From: Neelides folsomi
Lineage: Eukaryota; Arthropoda; Collembola; Neelipleona; Neelidae
Direction of reading: 5' to 3'
Assembly: GCA_034687125.1 (NCBI GenBank)
Contig: JAQGBZ010000224.1
Span: 1-64,000 of the forward strand
DNA: 64,000 nucleotides
Below, piece by piece: positions 43,401 to 56,100 of this stretch (its first letter is position 1; the number at the start of each line of letters is the position of its first letter). Made by a program: the position numbers and the translations under genes. The notes beneath the pieces are model-generated. The model searched no databases. It had not been told where the DNA came from and saw only the letters and a list, made by a program, of their open reading frames with translations.

Positions 43401-46400
43401 ATGAAATTAAACTCCGAGGTTTGTCTCTGGAAAACTCATTTAATAAAGGCACTTTGGGCTTTCAATTAAATTGAATAATTGATTCTATTTTAAATCCTCG
43501 TCCGTCTCTCTCTCGTAGTTGAGCGTAATAAATATGTGAAGGGGGTTGAAGTCCCATGCATTGGCCATATGCTTCTCCGCCCTTTAGCTCGGAAATTAAA
43601 AGAGGCGTGGAGAGGCAAAACATTCCGTCTTACTTTTAACTATTTCAGACCCCCTTACAACTCTCCAGTGATATCTATAGCCCTTCAGATACAAATCCTC
43701 TAAGAAACACTTTCTTTTAATGTTCTTAAAATAAGAGGTTGTATATGGGTCTATTTATGTCCTTCGAATCCATTCTCAATTTCCTATATGAACTGGATCG
43801 CTATTCAGTCTCACTTTAAACTTTGTTTCTCAAACTAAATATGCGTAAGAACCGTACATTTACAATATCATTTAGAATGCCATGAAATGAAAATTAAAAA
43901 GGATTCTTTTCCACCCTATTTACTTTTTATCTCAGCTTCATATATAAATCATCTGCCTCTGTTATGCACATTGTGATAATCTTGAAACCCTTCTGAGATG
44001 ATTAGTCACAGTATGCCTATTAGTGCTATATTAGTATACATAGTAGTAAAGAAGATATTCCGCGTGCATAAATTACTAAACTGATCCATAGAGTTAATGA
44101 AAGTATCTTTCTATCTACTAAATTACATACAAAGTATTGCATGCATTGCCTAGTACAGTTACTGCTAATGTAAAAATAAAACAAAAGGTAAGATGATCTG
44201 TAAACATTTTTTTTAAAATGCTAAATGATCTCAACATGTTCCCCCTACATATTTATTGTCTCTTTAGCTATGTGTAAGATAACGATGATGATCATGATCG
44301 ATGGTTGAAGAAGAGAGAATGGAAAAAATACTCACCACAATGGAACTCTCGGTTCAAGTCACTTTCCTTGTAATGAAAAGTATCCCAATTGGATCCATTT
44401 GCGGGTTCAAAATAATGGTGGCTTTCACCGTCAAACACGACGCCACTGTTTTTGAATATAAAAATGGAAATGAACTTCAGGAAAAATATTGTTTTACGAG
44501 AAGAGGAGAACATTGAACTTAAGTTTATTTACCTTATTGAGGAGTCACACGTTGAAAGCGCTGCCCATGAGTGAGTAATTCCTCTGATCTTCCCTTGGTA
44601 GTGGCAAAGTTCAGTCTCCTGAAAGACAAATTTTTTATTTTTTAAGTTTCCATTTAATAAAATCATAACTAATTAAATTTAGTTTCAAATGCGATTTTGC
44701 ATATATAATACCTCCACGTTAGGATTGAGAGTATTTTTCTGTCCGTTTTTCTGAATCTCTTGAAAATATCCTTTAGTAATAAGGTCCCTGCATTTGAAAA
44801 AGGATAGGAATTAAATTAAACTTAAAACATGAAATTCATAAAAATTATTCATAAGATTATTCCTTACCTGTTTAAATACAAATCAAGCCAGAAAAGCTTC
44901 GAGTCAATTGGAAGCTCTATTGAGATTTTTTCAGAGTGTAGTTTCCCCTAAAATAATAATGTATAAATGAGCATGGTTGGAAGATTTATATTATTCCATT
45001 TATTAATTAGTTTAATGAACTCTTTCAATTACAAGACCATGTGCGATTTATATAATTTACACATTACATGAAGCATGTTAATCATGTATGCTTTATATGT
45101 ATCTACATACTTTGTACATAAAATTATTAGTAATTAGAGTAATTACCATAATTTATGTATTCAATACATTGTACATTGCTGATGTTTCGAAAATATAATA
45201 TTTGCACAGTGTGGCATAAGTAAGAATTATTTTTGCCATTTGGAAAACTAAGCATTTTGTTCGTATTAAAAGATAGACGTACATAACGCAAGTGTGCAAG
45301 TTTTAAGTTTCACACTACAGAATTTTTAGACAACTTGGCGATAAAACATTGATAGAAGTACGTAAGCTAATCCTTTTCTATACAAAACGTTATTTTATGA
45401 GGCCATCTGGTCATATTAAGGTCAGGAGCTAAAACTCGACGTGCTTTACCACGAAGATCTTTTAACATTTCACATTAATCGCGCTTCACATAAGATGTAA
45501 AATTTTAAAAGACGAACCTTTTGCGTGCTGTCAAGTTGAATATGTCTTTTTTCTCGGAGATGCGCTCGGTGATTCGACTGTGATTCCTCTTGCAGAACAC
45601 GCGGTGAGATCCTCCGAAATTGAGAAAACTCGCCATTTGGAAAATTATCTATTGTCAAAGATTATGGACCATTAGTAATTGCGGTGTGGTTGAGTAACAA
45701 TTCACATTACATATGTATACTCAACCCAACGATGCATTTTGTAGAAATGATATAACCAAAAAAATATATAAATATAATAATACATAAATAATCTCAATTC
45801 CTTTGTGCTAAAATTAAGATGAAAAACATTCAAAGAAAATACTTAAAGTGGATCTTTTTATTTATGGTTTTGAGGAAAAATCCTACTTTCCAATTTTCAT
45901 ACGCTACTTACTCTGCACTAACTACATTGATTATCCTTTCAATCAAATTTTAAAAAAAGATTTGCAAATCGATTACATCCGCATTTGAGATATTTCATAA
46001 AGGAAAAACCACTATAAAAATAATGTCTAAAATGTTTATATTATCTAACGTAAGCATTATGTTGTACTTATTATAACAATGTGTAAAATATTGTAAGTAA
46101 ATGATGCATATTTTATATAAATACAATAATATTTCCTTTTTAAGAACAACTTTCCTGATTCAGCAATTTTGCTGATTTGAAGTATTTTACCAATAATAAA
46201 ATCTATTATTTAAATAATCCCGTTTAGATGAGTGCGAACATCCATAAAAAAGATGATGATAATACTATCTATAATAACGAATGGCAATTCTGAATCGTAT
46301 CATATAACTTTAAAGTCAAATATTTGAAATATTATTCCAACTTCCAATCTGTTACTTTCTCATATGCATATATTTGGTTAGAATTTTAGGATTGAACATA

Positions 46401-47278
46401 AACTGTATTGCATTGACGAAATATGCTCATCTCATATTTATGTTTACGCTTTCCTTCCGGGAAACCAGACAGCTTGGGATTTTAAAATGTGGAGGGTGCA
46501 CATTTGCTAGCCAGAGAATTCCATATCTTTCTTATTATTGTTTCAATGATAAAAGGATGTTTTGTTTATGTTGATAAAAATATGGCGGTAATAATGTACA
46601 TTTGGTTGGTTCAATAGTTTACATAAAAGCGAACGCATAACTTATATGTACATTTACAAATACTGATTTTATCATGAATAAAATAAATGTGTAATATTAT
46701 ATTATACACATACTATTCAAAATAATAAGTGTACATACTTGTGTTTTGTAATATAATAACAAATAACTTTCTGATTTGTTCACTTATCATATTGTACAAA
46801 TATGAGTACCTACGACAATCAGATAGTATAGTATCCTTATAAGATACAATATGTATTAGTATATGGTAGATATTTCTCCATAAGTTTATATTACAGAATC
46901 ATGTGTAATACGATGTTTTGGTCGTTCCATTTTATAAATAATAAAAGTTTTGTGTAAATAACAAATATTTTACATTATAAAATCAAATCCTCGCAAATGT
47001 CCTAAATCTCAATAAAATTGTTAATGTAATTTCAAGAAAACATTTTTTAACATTAATAATGTAATATTATTGGTATGATGTATCCAATTTAGATTTCTCC
47101 TATAATATTGGCCATTTGACTTATTAATTAAATGAAGTATTAAATAGATGGATATAATTGCAACATGAATATTAGTTAAATGATTATTTAATCAATTTGT
47201 ACCTTCTGAGAAGGCGATGGATATATGGAGCAATACGATCAGAGAAATAAAGCTTCGTTTAGAAAATTTATACTTCAT
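37441..47278 (-). CDS. ADAM metalloprotease-disintegrin, meltrin (ADAM12/19)-like, long cytoplasmic tail
   Basis: Type I membrane sheddase. Exons (minus, 5' to 3'): 47203-47278, 45518-45648, 44868-44947, 44712-44787, 44533-44618, 44336-44445, 42952-43034, 42710-42880, 42431-42600, 42201-42305, 41999-42115, 41812-41910, 41569-41728, 41300-41446, 40973-41145, 40677-40878, 40345-40543, 40131-40269, 39608-40011, 37441-39488; 4776 nt, 1591 aa. Order: signal peptide (1-24), prodomain with a cysteine-switch-like FHCG, furin site RQRVKR (212-217), metalloprotease with [12 protein letters not shown] (zinc ligands H371, H375, H381; Glu372) and Met-turn CIMSAS, disintegrin ([15 protein letters not shown]; loop [13 protein letters not shown], no RGD), Cys-rich, EGF-like ([18 protein letters not shown]), one TM (about 737-757). 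The tail of about 830 residues is Ser/Pro-rich with SH3-type ligands such as [14 protein letters not shown] and KPPVPEQP. All catalytic residues are intact, so an active protease is expected. Confidence 0.93.
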
Positions 47279-48548
47279 GTTGAATTTAAAAATTAGTTTG
47301 ATTCCTCAGTCTCAGTACTTCTGTCATTCAGCATTTCTCCCATCATAATGTTGGTCTGTAAAATAATTAAAATTTATTACTCTCTCGACTTTCGACATTC
47401 AATTTGTAAACAACTTTAAGGATTATTAATTTTTTATTTACAATTAAAATATTCAATGAGTAACATAATGTAATAAATATTTTTATGTCAAGTGGAATGA
47501 TTAATTAAAAAATTGTTTTTATTTTAACCTTATAAGAAAAATTGTAGACATTTTATTAATAAACCAACTCCCTAGATTTTTGTAATACAATAGGATTTAA
47601 TTTCCAACATATTTTTGTAAAAATAAATCCTTAGAAAGTATAAATATTTCAATGCGTAAATATATAGTAGATACCGATTTGATAGACATGAATAATGCCA
47701 TCAACATTATTACTTGTTCGGGGAAAAGTTCTATAGAATATTGATATTATTGATATAATGATTATTAAATATGTATATCCAGAGAAGAAATTTTTTTAAA
47801 TGAATCATTAAATAAAAATAAACAGTGCAGTGTATGTAGTCATTTAAGTTCTTTGAATCTGTGTAGAAATCTTATTGTCAGTTAATAGGAATTCTCTTTG
47901 TGAGTCACAACAGGGAAGAGGAAAATGAATAATACAAAGATCGGATGACGATACAATGTTGATCATAAAAAAGCCGTTTATCTGGAATTGTATACAATTA
48001 TCTTCGAAATCGACCAAAAATTGAAGATTTCAAGTCTATCAATATTCTTTCTTTTCAATTAAAGAGTTTCTTAATTTTCTTTAACTGTATGTTTGTATCA
48101 GTGTTTATTCAATGTTATTAAATTGGGTAGTAATCGAGAATATAAATAACTATTTACTTTCGATCCTTTATAAATCAAAAAAACATTTTAGTTCTTTGTA
48201 TTCTATCATAATTGATATAAAAATCTACCCATGGATTAAACAATTCAAATATTGAATAATTTTATAAATCTTACCTTAAACGCTTAATAACTAACATCTG
48301 CATTTAACAAACTTTACAAAATATTACAAAAACATTAGCAAAAACTTTATTTTGCACTTGAAAATATTGAATGTCAATTGAACAAACTATTCACATTTTA
48401 TCATATTAACTCTTGTCATTTCACTCACAGTCTAGAATTGAATTGAATCTGGAAAGACGGATAATTTAAAAATTAAAGTTTTCATTTCATTTCTGACATT
48501 TAAACTTCCACTGCTGGATTGTTTTGTAAAAATACAAACTTATTAAAA
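47279..48548. promoter_or_regulatory. Divergent region between the ADAM start and the NDUFA9-like exon
   Basis: About 1.27 kb, AT-rich, between the minus-strand ADAM start codon and a plus-strand exon. It should include the ADAM promoter. No motif could be assigned. Confidence 0.35.
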
Positions 48549-48633
48549 ATGACTCCAAAAAGTCTACCAAAACCAAAACATGATAATTTTGATGTATTTC
48601 CTATCGGAGTAAATATGAAAAGAGGGACTGGAG
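48549..48633 (+). CDS. Isolated N-terminal exon resembling complex I subunit NDUFA9
   Basis: The ATG opens a 28-codon frame ending PIGVNMKRGTGG just before a consensus donor, gtgagt (G in phase 1). In NDUFA9 (39-kDa complex I subunit, Rossmann fold) the -KRGTGG- phrase directly precedes GRSSFSGIVATVFGATGFLG in arthropods. The NAD(P)H-binding exon that should follow is not found on the plus strand as far as 64000. Either the first intron is more than 15 kb and contains USH1G, or this is a stranded exon fragment. The upstream start is supported only by the in-frame ATG. Identification is from a short match. Confidence 0.45.
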
Positions 48634-51600
48634 GTGAGTGATTAATAAATATTAATAAACTGTAAACGGAGGTTTACAGTTGTGCTCACAGCTTCATGTT
48701 TGGAGTTGTACTAAATACATAGAGGAGAATCCCAAACTCCTCCACATCGGCTGTTTCGTGTAGTTTCGAGAATGGAAACAATTTGGTATAGTTTGAAGGG
48801 AGGGGGTGCCCGAAGACTTCTCTATGCCTCCTCGATGGCCTCTACTGCTGTTAGGTCTCTCACACATACACACCAACTCCGGCATCCCAAACTTATGTAC
48901 AGGGAGGGGCATAAGTATCTTTCTTTTTTTTAATCGACTCGTATCTCTTTTATTCTTTAACCAATTTTTCTAACATTTGGCAATGGTAATGCTTATATAT
49001 TATATAATATATTCAGTAATATTATTTTGTCACTTGAGCTTCATCAGCTTCGAAGCAGCGTTGCAAACGCAAACAAATGACAGCTTCACATCCACGTTTG
49101 CACATAGCAACCTGAACTTCTGCAAACGCTTCGACTATTCCAACCTGATTTCAGCAAGTGTCGATGGATTCTTGTCGTTAACCTTGCTTTTGACAAAACC
49201 CCATAAAAAGAAGTTCAAGGGAGTGAGATCTGGAGAGCGTCGGGGCTCGTCCTATCCATTGCGTTCCAAAGTTCGCGCTTTCTCAAAGAAAAGTAGCTGT
49301 CGTTTATTTACGCTTTGACCATATCAGTTTTTAGTTTGCTTCATAGTAGATGGATACATTTAACATAAGTGGCCGATGTTTAAAGATTTTTATCTTTAAT
49401 CGCATTAAAAAAAGAAAGATACTTATGACCCTCTCTGTATAGTCCCAATATCCCAGACTTCAGTCTTCGGGAATATTTTGGTGGAGTCGAGACGAGGCGC
49501 TCACTACACTCCACAAACTCCCTCGCCGCCCCACACAACTCCGAGCCTCTAGCAACGAGAAAAATAATCTTTAGGACCATTAGCAACCTTATCCTCTTAC
49601 ATAGGGAAAGAAAAGCGGATTAATATTATTCTTAATTATATTTAATTAAATATATTCATAAATAATCTTATTGAGGAGTATTAGAGCTATAGAATAAAGT
49701 TATTAAAAGTGCATTTCGTAATGTAGAACTACGATTAGGTATATGTAGCCATAATAGTAATTGTAACCAATATTAAAAGTATTGCATAAACGACAATTGT
49801 TTATTTCTTCATTTGATAGTAGTTTGAGGATAGTAAAAGAATTGAAGCTTTTTAATAGTAAGCCTGAAATTAATGTTTGATGTAATGTGACCTATGGACC
49901 ATATTAATTCATAAGGTATTACTCCCATTGGTGGCATATTTATCTTATGAGGATACTGTATCATAATATGTACGTTGATGTTTGTTTTAAAAATAAACAA
50001 AGATTGGTGTATTATTGGGAGATTGGGACTTTGAACCCTTAAATTTATATCTTGTTTGTATATAATAAAGACTTATTTGTCTTTACCCAAGAAAATATTT
50101 ATATAAGTATTGTGTTATATTGTTATACAGATATGTATGTGTGTACGATATGTAAAAGTATTAAGATATAAATTTTGATGATAATATTGTGATATGGAAT
50201 GGGCATAATGTAAGGCCTGTATATACCTGTTAATAGTAAGTAAGTAAGTACTAAACGTGTATATCAAATTTGCCCAAAGGATCATTAGTTATAAGATAAT
50301 TTTACTACCTGATTTGATACTACAATGTGATTTTTGTTAGATATCGATAGTTAAAAGTTAATATTTATATAACCTCATAAGATATTTTTTTCTTAAGGTA
50401 CATATTATATTCAAGTTGGTACTTACTTTATTAAATACATTTAGAATCAAACAGGGAAATAAATAAAATTGAGTACCCAGAAGTATTTTTATATTTATCA
50501 AATTGTGGACATGAATTTTTTATTATCCTCGCAGTAAAAAATTAAAATGCATGCATTATATTGAATAAATATAAATATGAATTTATTCTACGTTATTTAT
50601 ATTAATACATGTATATATCGGAGGAAAATAAAATAGTCCAAATAGTAAAAAATAAATATTCTTTTGTCTATCCTATTTATTTGGTTCACCATTACATTAA
50701 ATATTATTTATATTAAATAATATCAAAAATGAATATATCGTAAATGCCATTATAAGCTTATGAATTTTTTATAATAAATATTTTATTATCAACTCAATAT
50801 TCTGGTGGATATCATTTACATATTTTTATTTAAGTATTTAATTAAATACCTACTCACTCATATTCATTGTCAGAGTGAGTTTTCTTTGTCTTCACAATGG
50901 CTTTAGAATCGGCTTTGCAAAATGTTTACTTCTGAGCTACCAGATGGCAAATCCAACAGTGTTCTCCTGAAACAAGTACATTTTCTTTTAAATGCAACGG
51001 CAACAAAGCGACCCAAACGCAAACCCAAGAGCAAGAGGTTTCAGTGGTTTCAGCTCCTTATCTGCAACTTTGTTATTTTAATGCAATATAATAAATAATA
51101 AGCTTGAGTGATAATGATTAGGATGATTATTACTATACAATGCATTACCTATTATACTTAGAACTTGATATAATTAAATAACTCCATTTCTCTCCTAAAC
51201 TAGAGATTTGCACAATTTCACAAATGTGTAGCTATTATACCTAATATTGTACAATACAATACCTAATGATAACAATACCAAATGATTAAATATACCTTAT
51301 ACGCTTCTTCTTATAGTTATGATATGTAAAAACTAATATTGTAAAGGGTATAAATGCGTACATAGATATCTTGTTTAGTTGATCACGGATAATTAAACAC
51401 TTTCATCTAAAGCATAATAAACTAATGGTAATTTGGTAAGAGTTAACAATGTGTTAACATGTAGTATACTGTATTACTAGCCACTATTTTATTCAATTAT
51501 ACATACCATAGAAGATACCAATATTAACATCGTGCAATCTCTCAATTGTACATTTTATGTGATGAGTAATAGTTCTCTTTAAATATGATTAAGCGACTCT

Positions 51601-53133
51601 CGAGGATTTTAACTCTTACTTTTAAAATGTGTGCATAAATAAGAGGATGAGAGTAAAGTTTGGTTTATTAATTTATTTTAACGCTTTCTAAATCATAATA
51701 ACCCCTCAAAGATTTCCAATTCATAATAAGAGGTTTTTGAACTTAATCTCACAGTATATTCACGTTGAAAAATACACTTGAAATAATCTCCATCTCCGCA
51801 GATTTAAATTATTTAGATTAAAACCTTGAATACGCCCACTACTGTAATATAAATAGGATATATCTATATTTGTATAACTATATAAAAATAAATATTCGAA
51901 AAGAGCGAGCTTAAAATTTAATCACAAGTGAGCCAACGATGGATTTGAATCTTCCATGGATTTGAAATCATTTAATTGATCCAACAATTTGTTATTGGTC
52001 TTATTGGTATAACTATCATTGATATGTAAGCGTTAAAAAATAATAAAGACGTCATATAGGTATATGCTTACATATTATATAAAATACCTTTCAAATGAAT
52101 TTTCATTTTTGTTTTGTTGCATAAAGTGCTAAATATTCAAAAGGGATGTTTTAATTAAACCGCAACAAATGAGGAGCCAATTGTGAATAAAGGGATTATG
52201 TAGGGGCGCTATAGTGGTATTGAAATGGCAAAACTTGTAATAAAATCTGCTTGCATGAGGATGTCGAATAATAAATGTACACATTGTAATATTCTCATAA
52301 AAGGTGAGAGACGGTCGAGGTGTACTGGAAGTGTATTAAACAGGACTTGCATTGAAATATGAAGAGTGGAGATGGGGAATGAAAAGAGCGGAAGTCGTCC
52401 GTGCATGAACCCTTCATGAGGAGTCGGAGGAGTAGAGGGGTGAAGAATAAAATTACCAGATCTACCTGCTACCTTCCTACCTGTCCACCCTATCAAATAA
52501 TGCACCCCCGAAATTTAAAGGGAAGAAGACCATATATGAGTTCTATTTATTCTGCAGCCCCAAACTCACCCTCCCTCCCTCTGCAAAATTCTCACCACCA
52601 CCACCACCACGTTTCCCTCCTATCCGGTCTCCCTATCCGAATGAGAAAAAAGTCAAACTCCTCAGTTTCATTTTCATTCCTGTGCTGTGAGGAAAATTCT
52701 TCGATTCTTCCTTTTTGCCAAACTTATCAAAATTAATTAAATTGAATAATCCACTTATCAAAGGTTGACATTGCAGTGGAAAATTGCCGTGAATTGGTGA
52801 TAAAGAAGATATCGAATAATATTCATACCCATTTAATTGTTTATTTATCTAATCGCGAAATTCTCCATTACGTTCGCACCCAATTTAGATATAGTATAAT
52901 AAGCAGTGAAGATATACCGGATGGCCCATTTGAGATATGGGAGTTACAATATTAATGAATTTAATATTGTAACTATAAATTTAATAGTCAGTGTCAGTTT
53001 AAAATTGGTGGTGAGTGCTCTCGTGGGATTCTCCACATGAGATCTCATTTGATTCCATCGTTTTGACGGACTCGGCATTTGACGGTCTTCATACGGAGAT
53101 CTGAGTGAGGGTTTGCGTGGATTCTGGGGAAGA
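48634..53133. other. AT-rich region with a decayed transposon, upstream of USH1G
   Basis: Besides the mariner-like remnant (48900-49437) I see no gene. A 10-bp hairpin, AACTGTAAAC / GTTTACAGTT, lies at 48658-48681. The part from about 52300 to 53130 is richer in GC, holds short open frames without recognisable protein and includes a (CAC)n run near 52594-52610; it is probably the USH1G 5' flank. Confidence 0.4.
48900..49437 (-). mobile_element. Decayed mariner/Tc1-type transposon with transposase remnant
   Basis: Inverted ends CAGGGAGGGGCATAAGTATC (left) and the complement of CAGAGAGGGTCATAAGTATC (right) are each followed by a run of T/A. TA flanks both sides (48898-48899, 49438-49439). Inside, the minus strand at about 49030-49262 reads RSPDLTPLNFFLWGFVKSK, the C-terminal catalytic-region signature of mariner-type transposases, but in-frame stops occur before and after it. 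At 538 bp the element is too short to be complete and cannot be active. Confidence 0.75.
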
Positions 53134-56100
53134 ATGAGCTCAGATCGATATCACAAGTAAGGAAACAAATTACATCCCACATCCATCCTCTTAGCTTGCG
53201 TAGGTGGTAAGAGAGAAATTAAAGTCTCTTCTCCTTATCTCGGAATGAAGGTTGGACAGATAGCAATTTGCCACGGAGACGGGGAGTGAATGGGCCCGGG
53301 AAGGATTGATGTGGGAAGTGCGGAAGGAAGTCCGCAGCAATGTCATCTTCAAATCATCATCTCATGATTAGAATAGAAAGGCTCGTTTGGCCAAGGTGAA
53401 ATAAAGATAAGATTGATCACAAAGAAATTAAATTGGAGGTAGTCTACCATGGACTCTAAAGAGCTATTTTCAATCCATTGTGGACTCCGTGAGGCTTCAC
53501 CGGCTCAGCAGAAATCTCTCCTTCCAAATCCCATTATTTCCCACTCCTTCTTTTTCCCAATTCCTTCTTATGGTTAACCGACCCCAGTTTGAGAAGTGAG
53601 AAAAGTCCCATCGTATTTCTCCACGGAACCAACGGAGACTCCCAAACCTCATGAAGTCTTCCACCGAGAGGGTTAATTGAATAAATGATCCGCCATCGAC
53701 TGGAGAACTCTCATTCAATTCATTCAAAGACTTTGGGTTTTAAAGACGAGTCATCAGCCTCTTCCCTTTTCTTTCATTTTCTCATTATGTGATAATGTTG
53801 TGAATCTCCGATCAACGCTCGCTTCTTTTTATCATTCTCATCTTTACTCGAGTTGTTGGAATACTTTTAATTAATGTCAGAATCTACTGCATAGTTTATT
53901 TCCACCCATGACCAACCCCACATAAACATTTTACTTTTGATTTGAGATGTTAAAATGAAGTTTATGATTCAGAGCGGCCAAAGACGGCTATTTGGAAGCA
54001 CTCAAAGAAGCTACTCGGAAAGACCTCAATACAAAAGACGAAGATGGGATGACTCCGACGCTTTGGAGCGCCTATGAGGGAAACCTCGACGCTTTAAGGC
54101 TCATTGTAGGAAGAGGGTAAGATTAAATAAATAATCTCTTATATGTATATTTCATATTTATAGATATGATCTTATGAAGGATACTGCGCTTATATTGCAA
54201 ATACGGAAAATATAAGTATATCCTTATTATATCACAATGCGTTCTTTTTCTCGCCGGGTCTTCTTAATTGCAAGCATTAAAAGCACCTCTTGCAATTCTT
54301 TTGCACTCACTTCGTAAGATAAAGTACATAGAGATACTTAAACGCATTATAAATCTCCTACTAAACGATTTATTACACATTCTCTCCACCCTCGTTGATT
54401 TTATCCCTAGCTTTCATTTCAAGTTCGCACATTCCGCGGTATTCCGAACTTCCTCCTCCTATATGAGCTTATAACTTTTAATACTATCTTTTATTCCAGC
54501 CCGGAAAGGACGTGAGTTTGAACGAACCGCTAAAATATTATTGAAAATGCTCATGATGGGGCTTACATGGTAACTTGCCCAAGAATTTCCTGGGCCCAAC
54601 ATATGCATTTTCAATATTATTTTAGCGGTTCGTTCAAATTCACGTCCTTTCCGGGCTGGAATAAAGAATAACTACCTATGTGATACTTATATTAAAAATG
54701 GAGTTAAAGCCATAATACGACTTATTTATATAGCAGATAAGATAAAAAATATATAATATTATAAATTAAATCCAAATGTTGGAAGGATTAAATTGTGTTT
54801 CTGCTATAATATTTCATACTAACATTTTTCCTATAAATAAATAATTTTTCCTATTAAAGTGTCGAGGTTAAAATATAAATCAACTTGGGCTTATTGATTG
54901 TAAAGTACCCAATTTATAGTAGCTTTAAGAATTGAATAAAATGATTTGTTCAGTTCAAAAGCCACAATTAAGTTGGATTAAGCACCATTTAAGAGGACAA
55001 AAGCGATAAATAAAGGAAATTATCTATTCATTTTAAAACATGAATTTCTAATTTGATCTTCGGCTTCTGTTTAGTCGCGAGGGAACATCCATTCTCGTTC
55101 TGTTACTGTTATCCGTTTTGATGGGGAGGTTTTGGTCCCAAATAGCGTTTTAATGGATTACATTATCACGATTTTAGCCTTGAATAAAAATAATAGCCTT
55201 CCTTATTCAAGGGTGTTGAACACACTGTATGTTCCGTTTGTTTTAACCAGAGTCTCTCAAATAGGAAATGAAAATTAATATTTAAACGACAAATGCTTCC
55301 AAATTTTACCATTTGGTAAACTTCAAAAAAATTCACAGAACAAACAAGAAGAGAAATAACCAATCATTATTTTCTAATTTGATAATATTGTCAATTTCAC
55401 TTTTATTTAGATAGTAAATGGTTATTTTGCATAATAATGCATACACATACAAATGCAATAAATCGTTTTTCCATTTAAGCAATGATTTTTAAATTCTTTT
55501 TCGAGTAATTTAGCTATTTAATTAATGATTACTTATCTTTTGTATTGATTATGATGTTTATCTTTAATAATGTAATTATATTTACATATTATTATGAGTA
55601 ATTTTGGGGCTCTTTCGCTGTATGGTAAAGCTGTAAGAATAATAAATTTGTTAGTTAGATGTGATGTGCGTATTGCTCGTACATCATCAAAAGAGAAAGA
55701 TTGTTGATCGCCTTTGTGGTTTGATAGTGTCAAGAAGGATTGATAGTGTCAAATAAAAAATATCCCTACATGTTTACAACAAAGTTTGGGGAAAATGGAC
55801 TTTTACTAGAAATATATGGACTTTTGACCCCATTCGTCTTCCAATAAATAAATAATAATTTTTGTTGAATCTCCGTCATCTATTATTACTTTGTCGTTTC
55901 ATTATCCCCGTGATTTATAAAAAAAAGATACAAAAAGGAATAAGAATTTGATTCGAATTTTGAAAAACAATCAATCTTTCTTACCGTTTTATTGAAGGAA
56001 AGAAAATTCCAACTTTAAAGGCTTTAAGGCATTTACATGCATAAAAGAACATTCAATCTTTAAAAGAGCTATTTTATTTTGCCAATAAACTTTCATGAAG

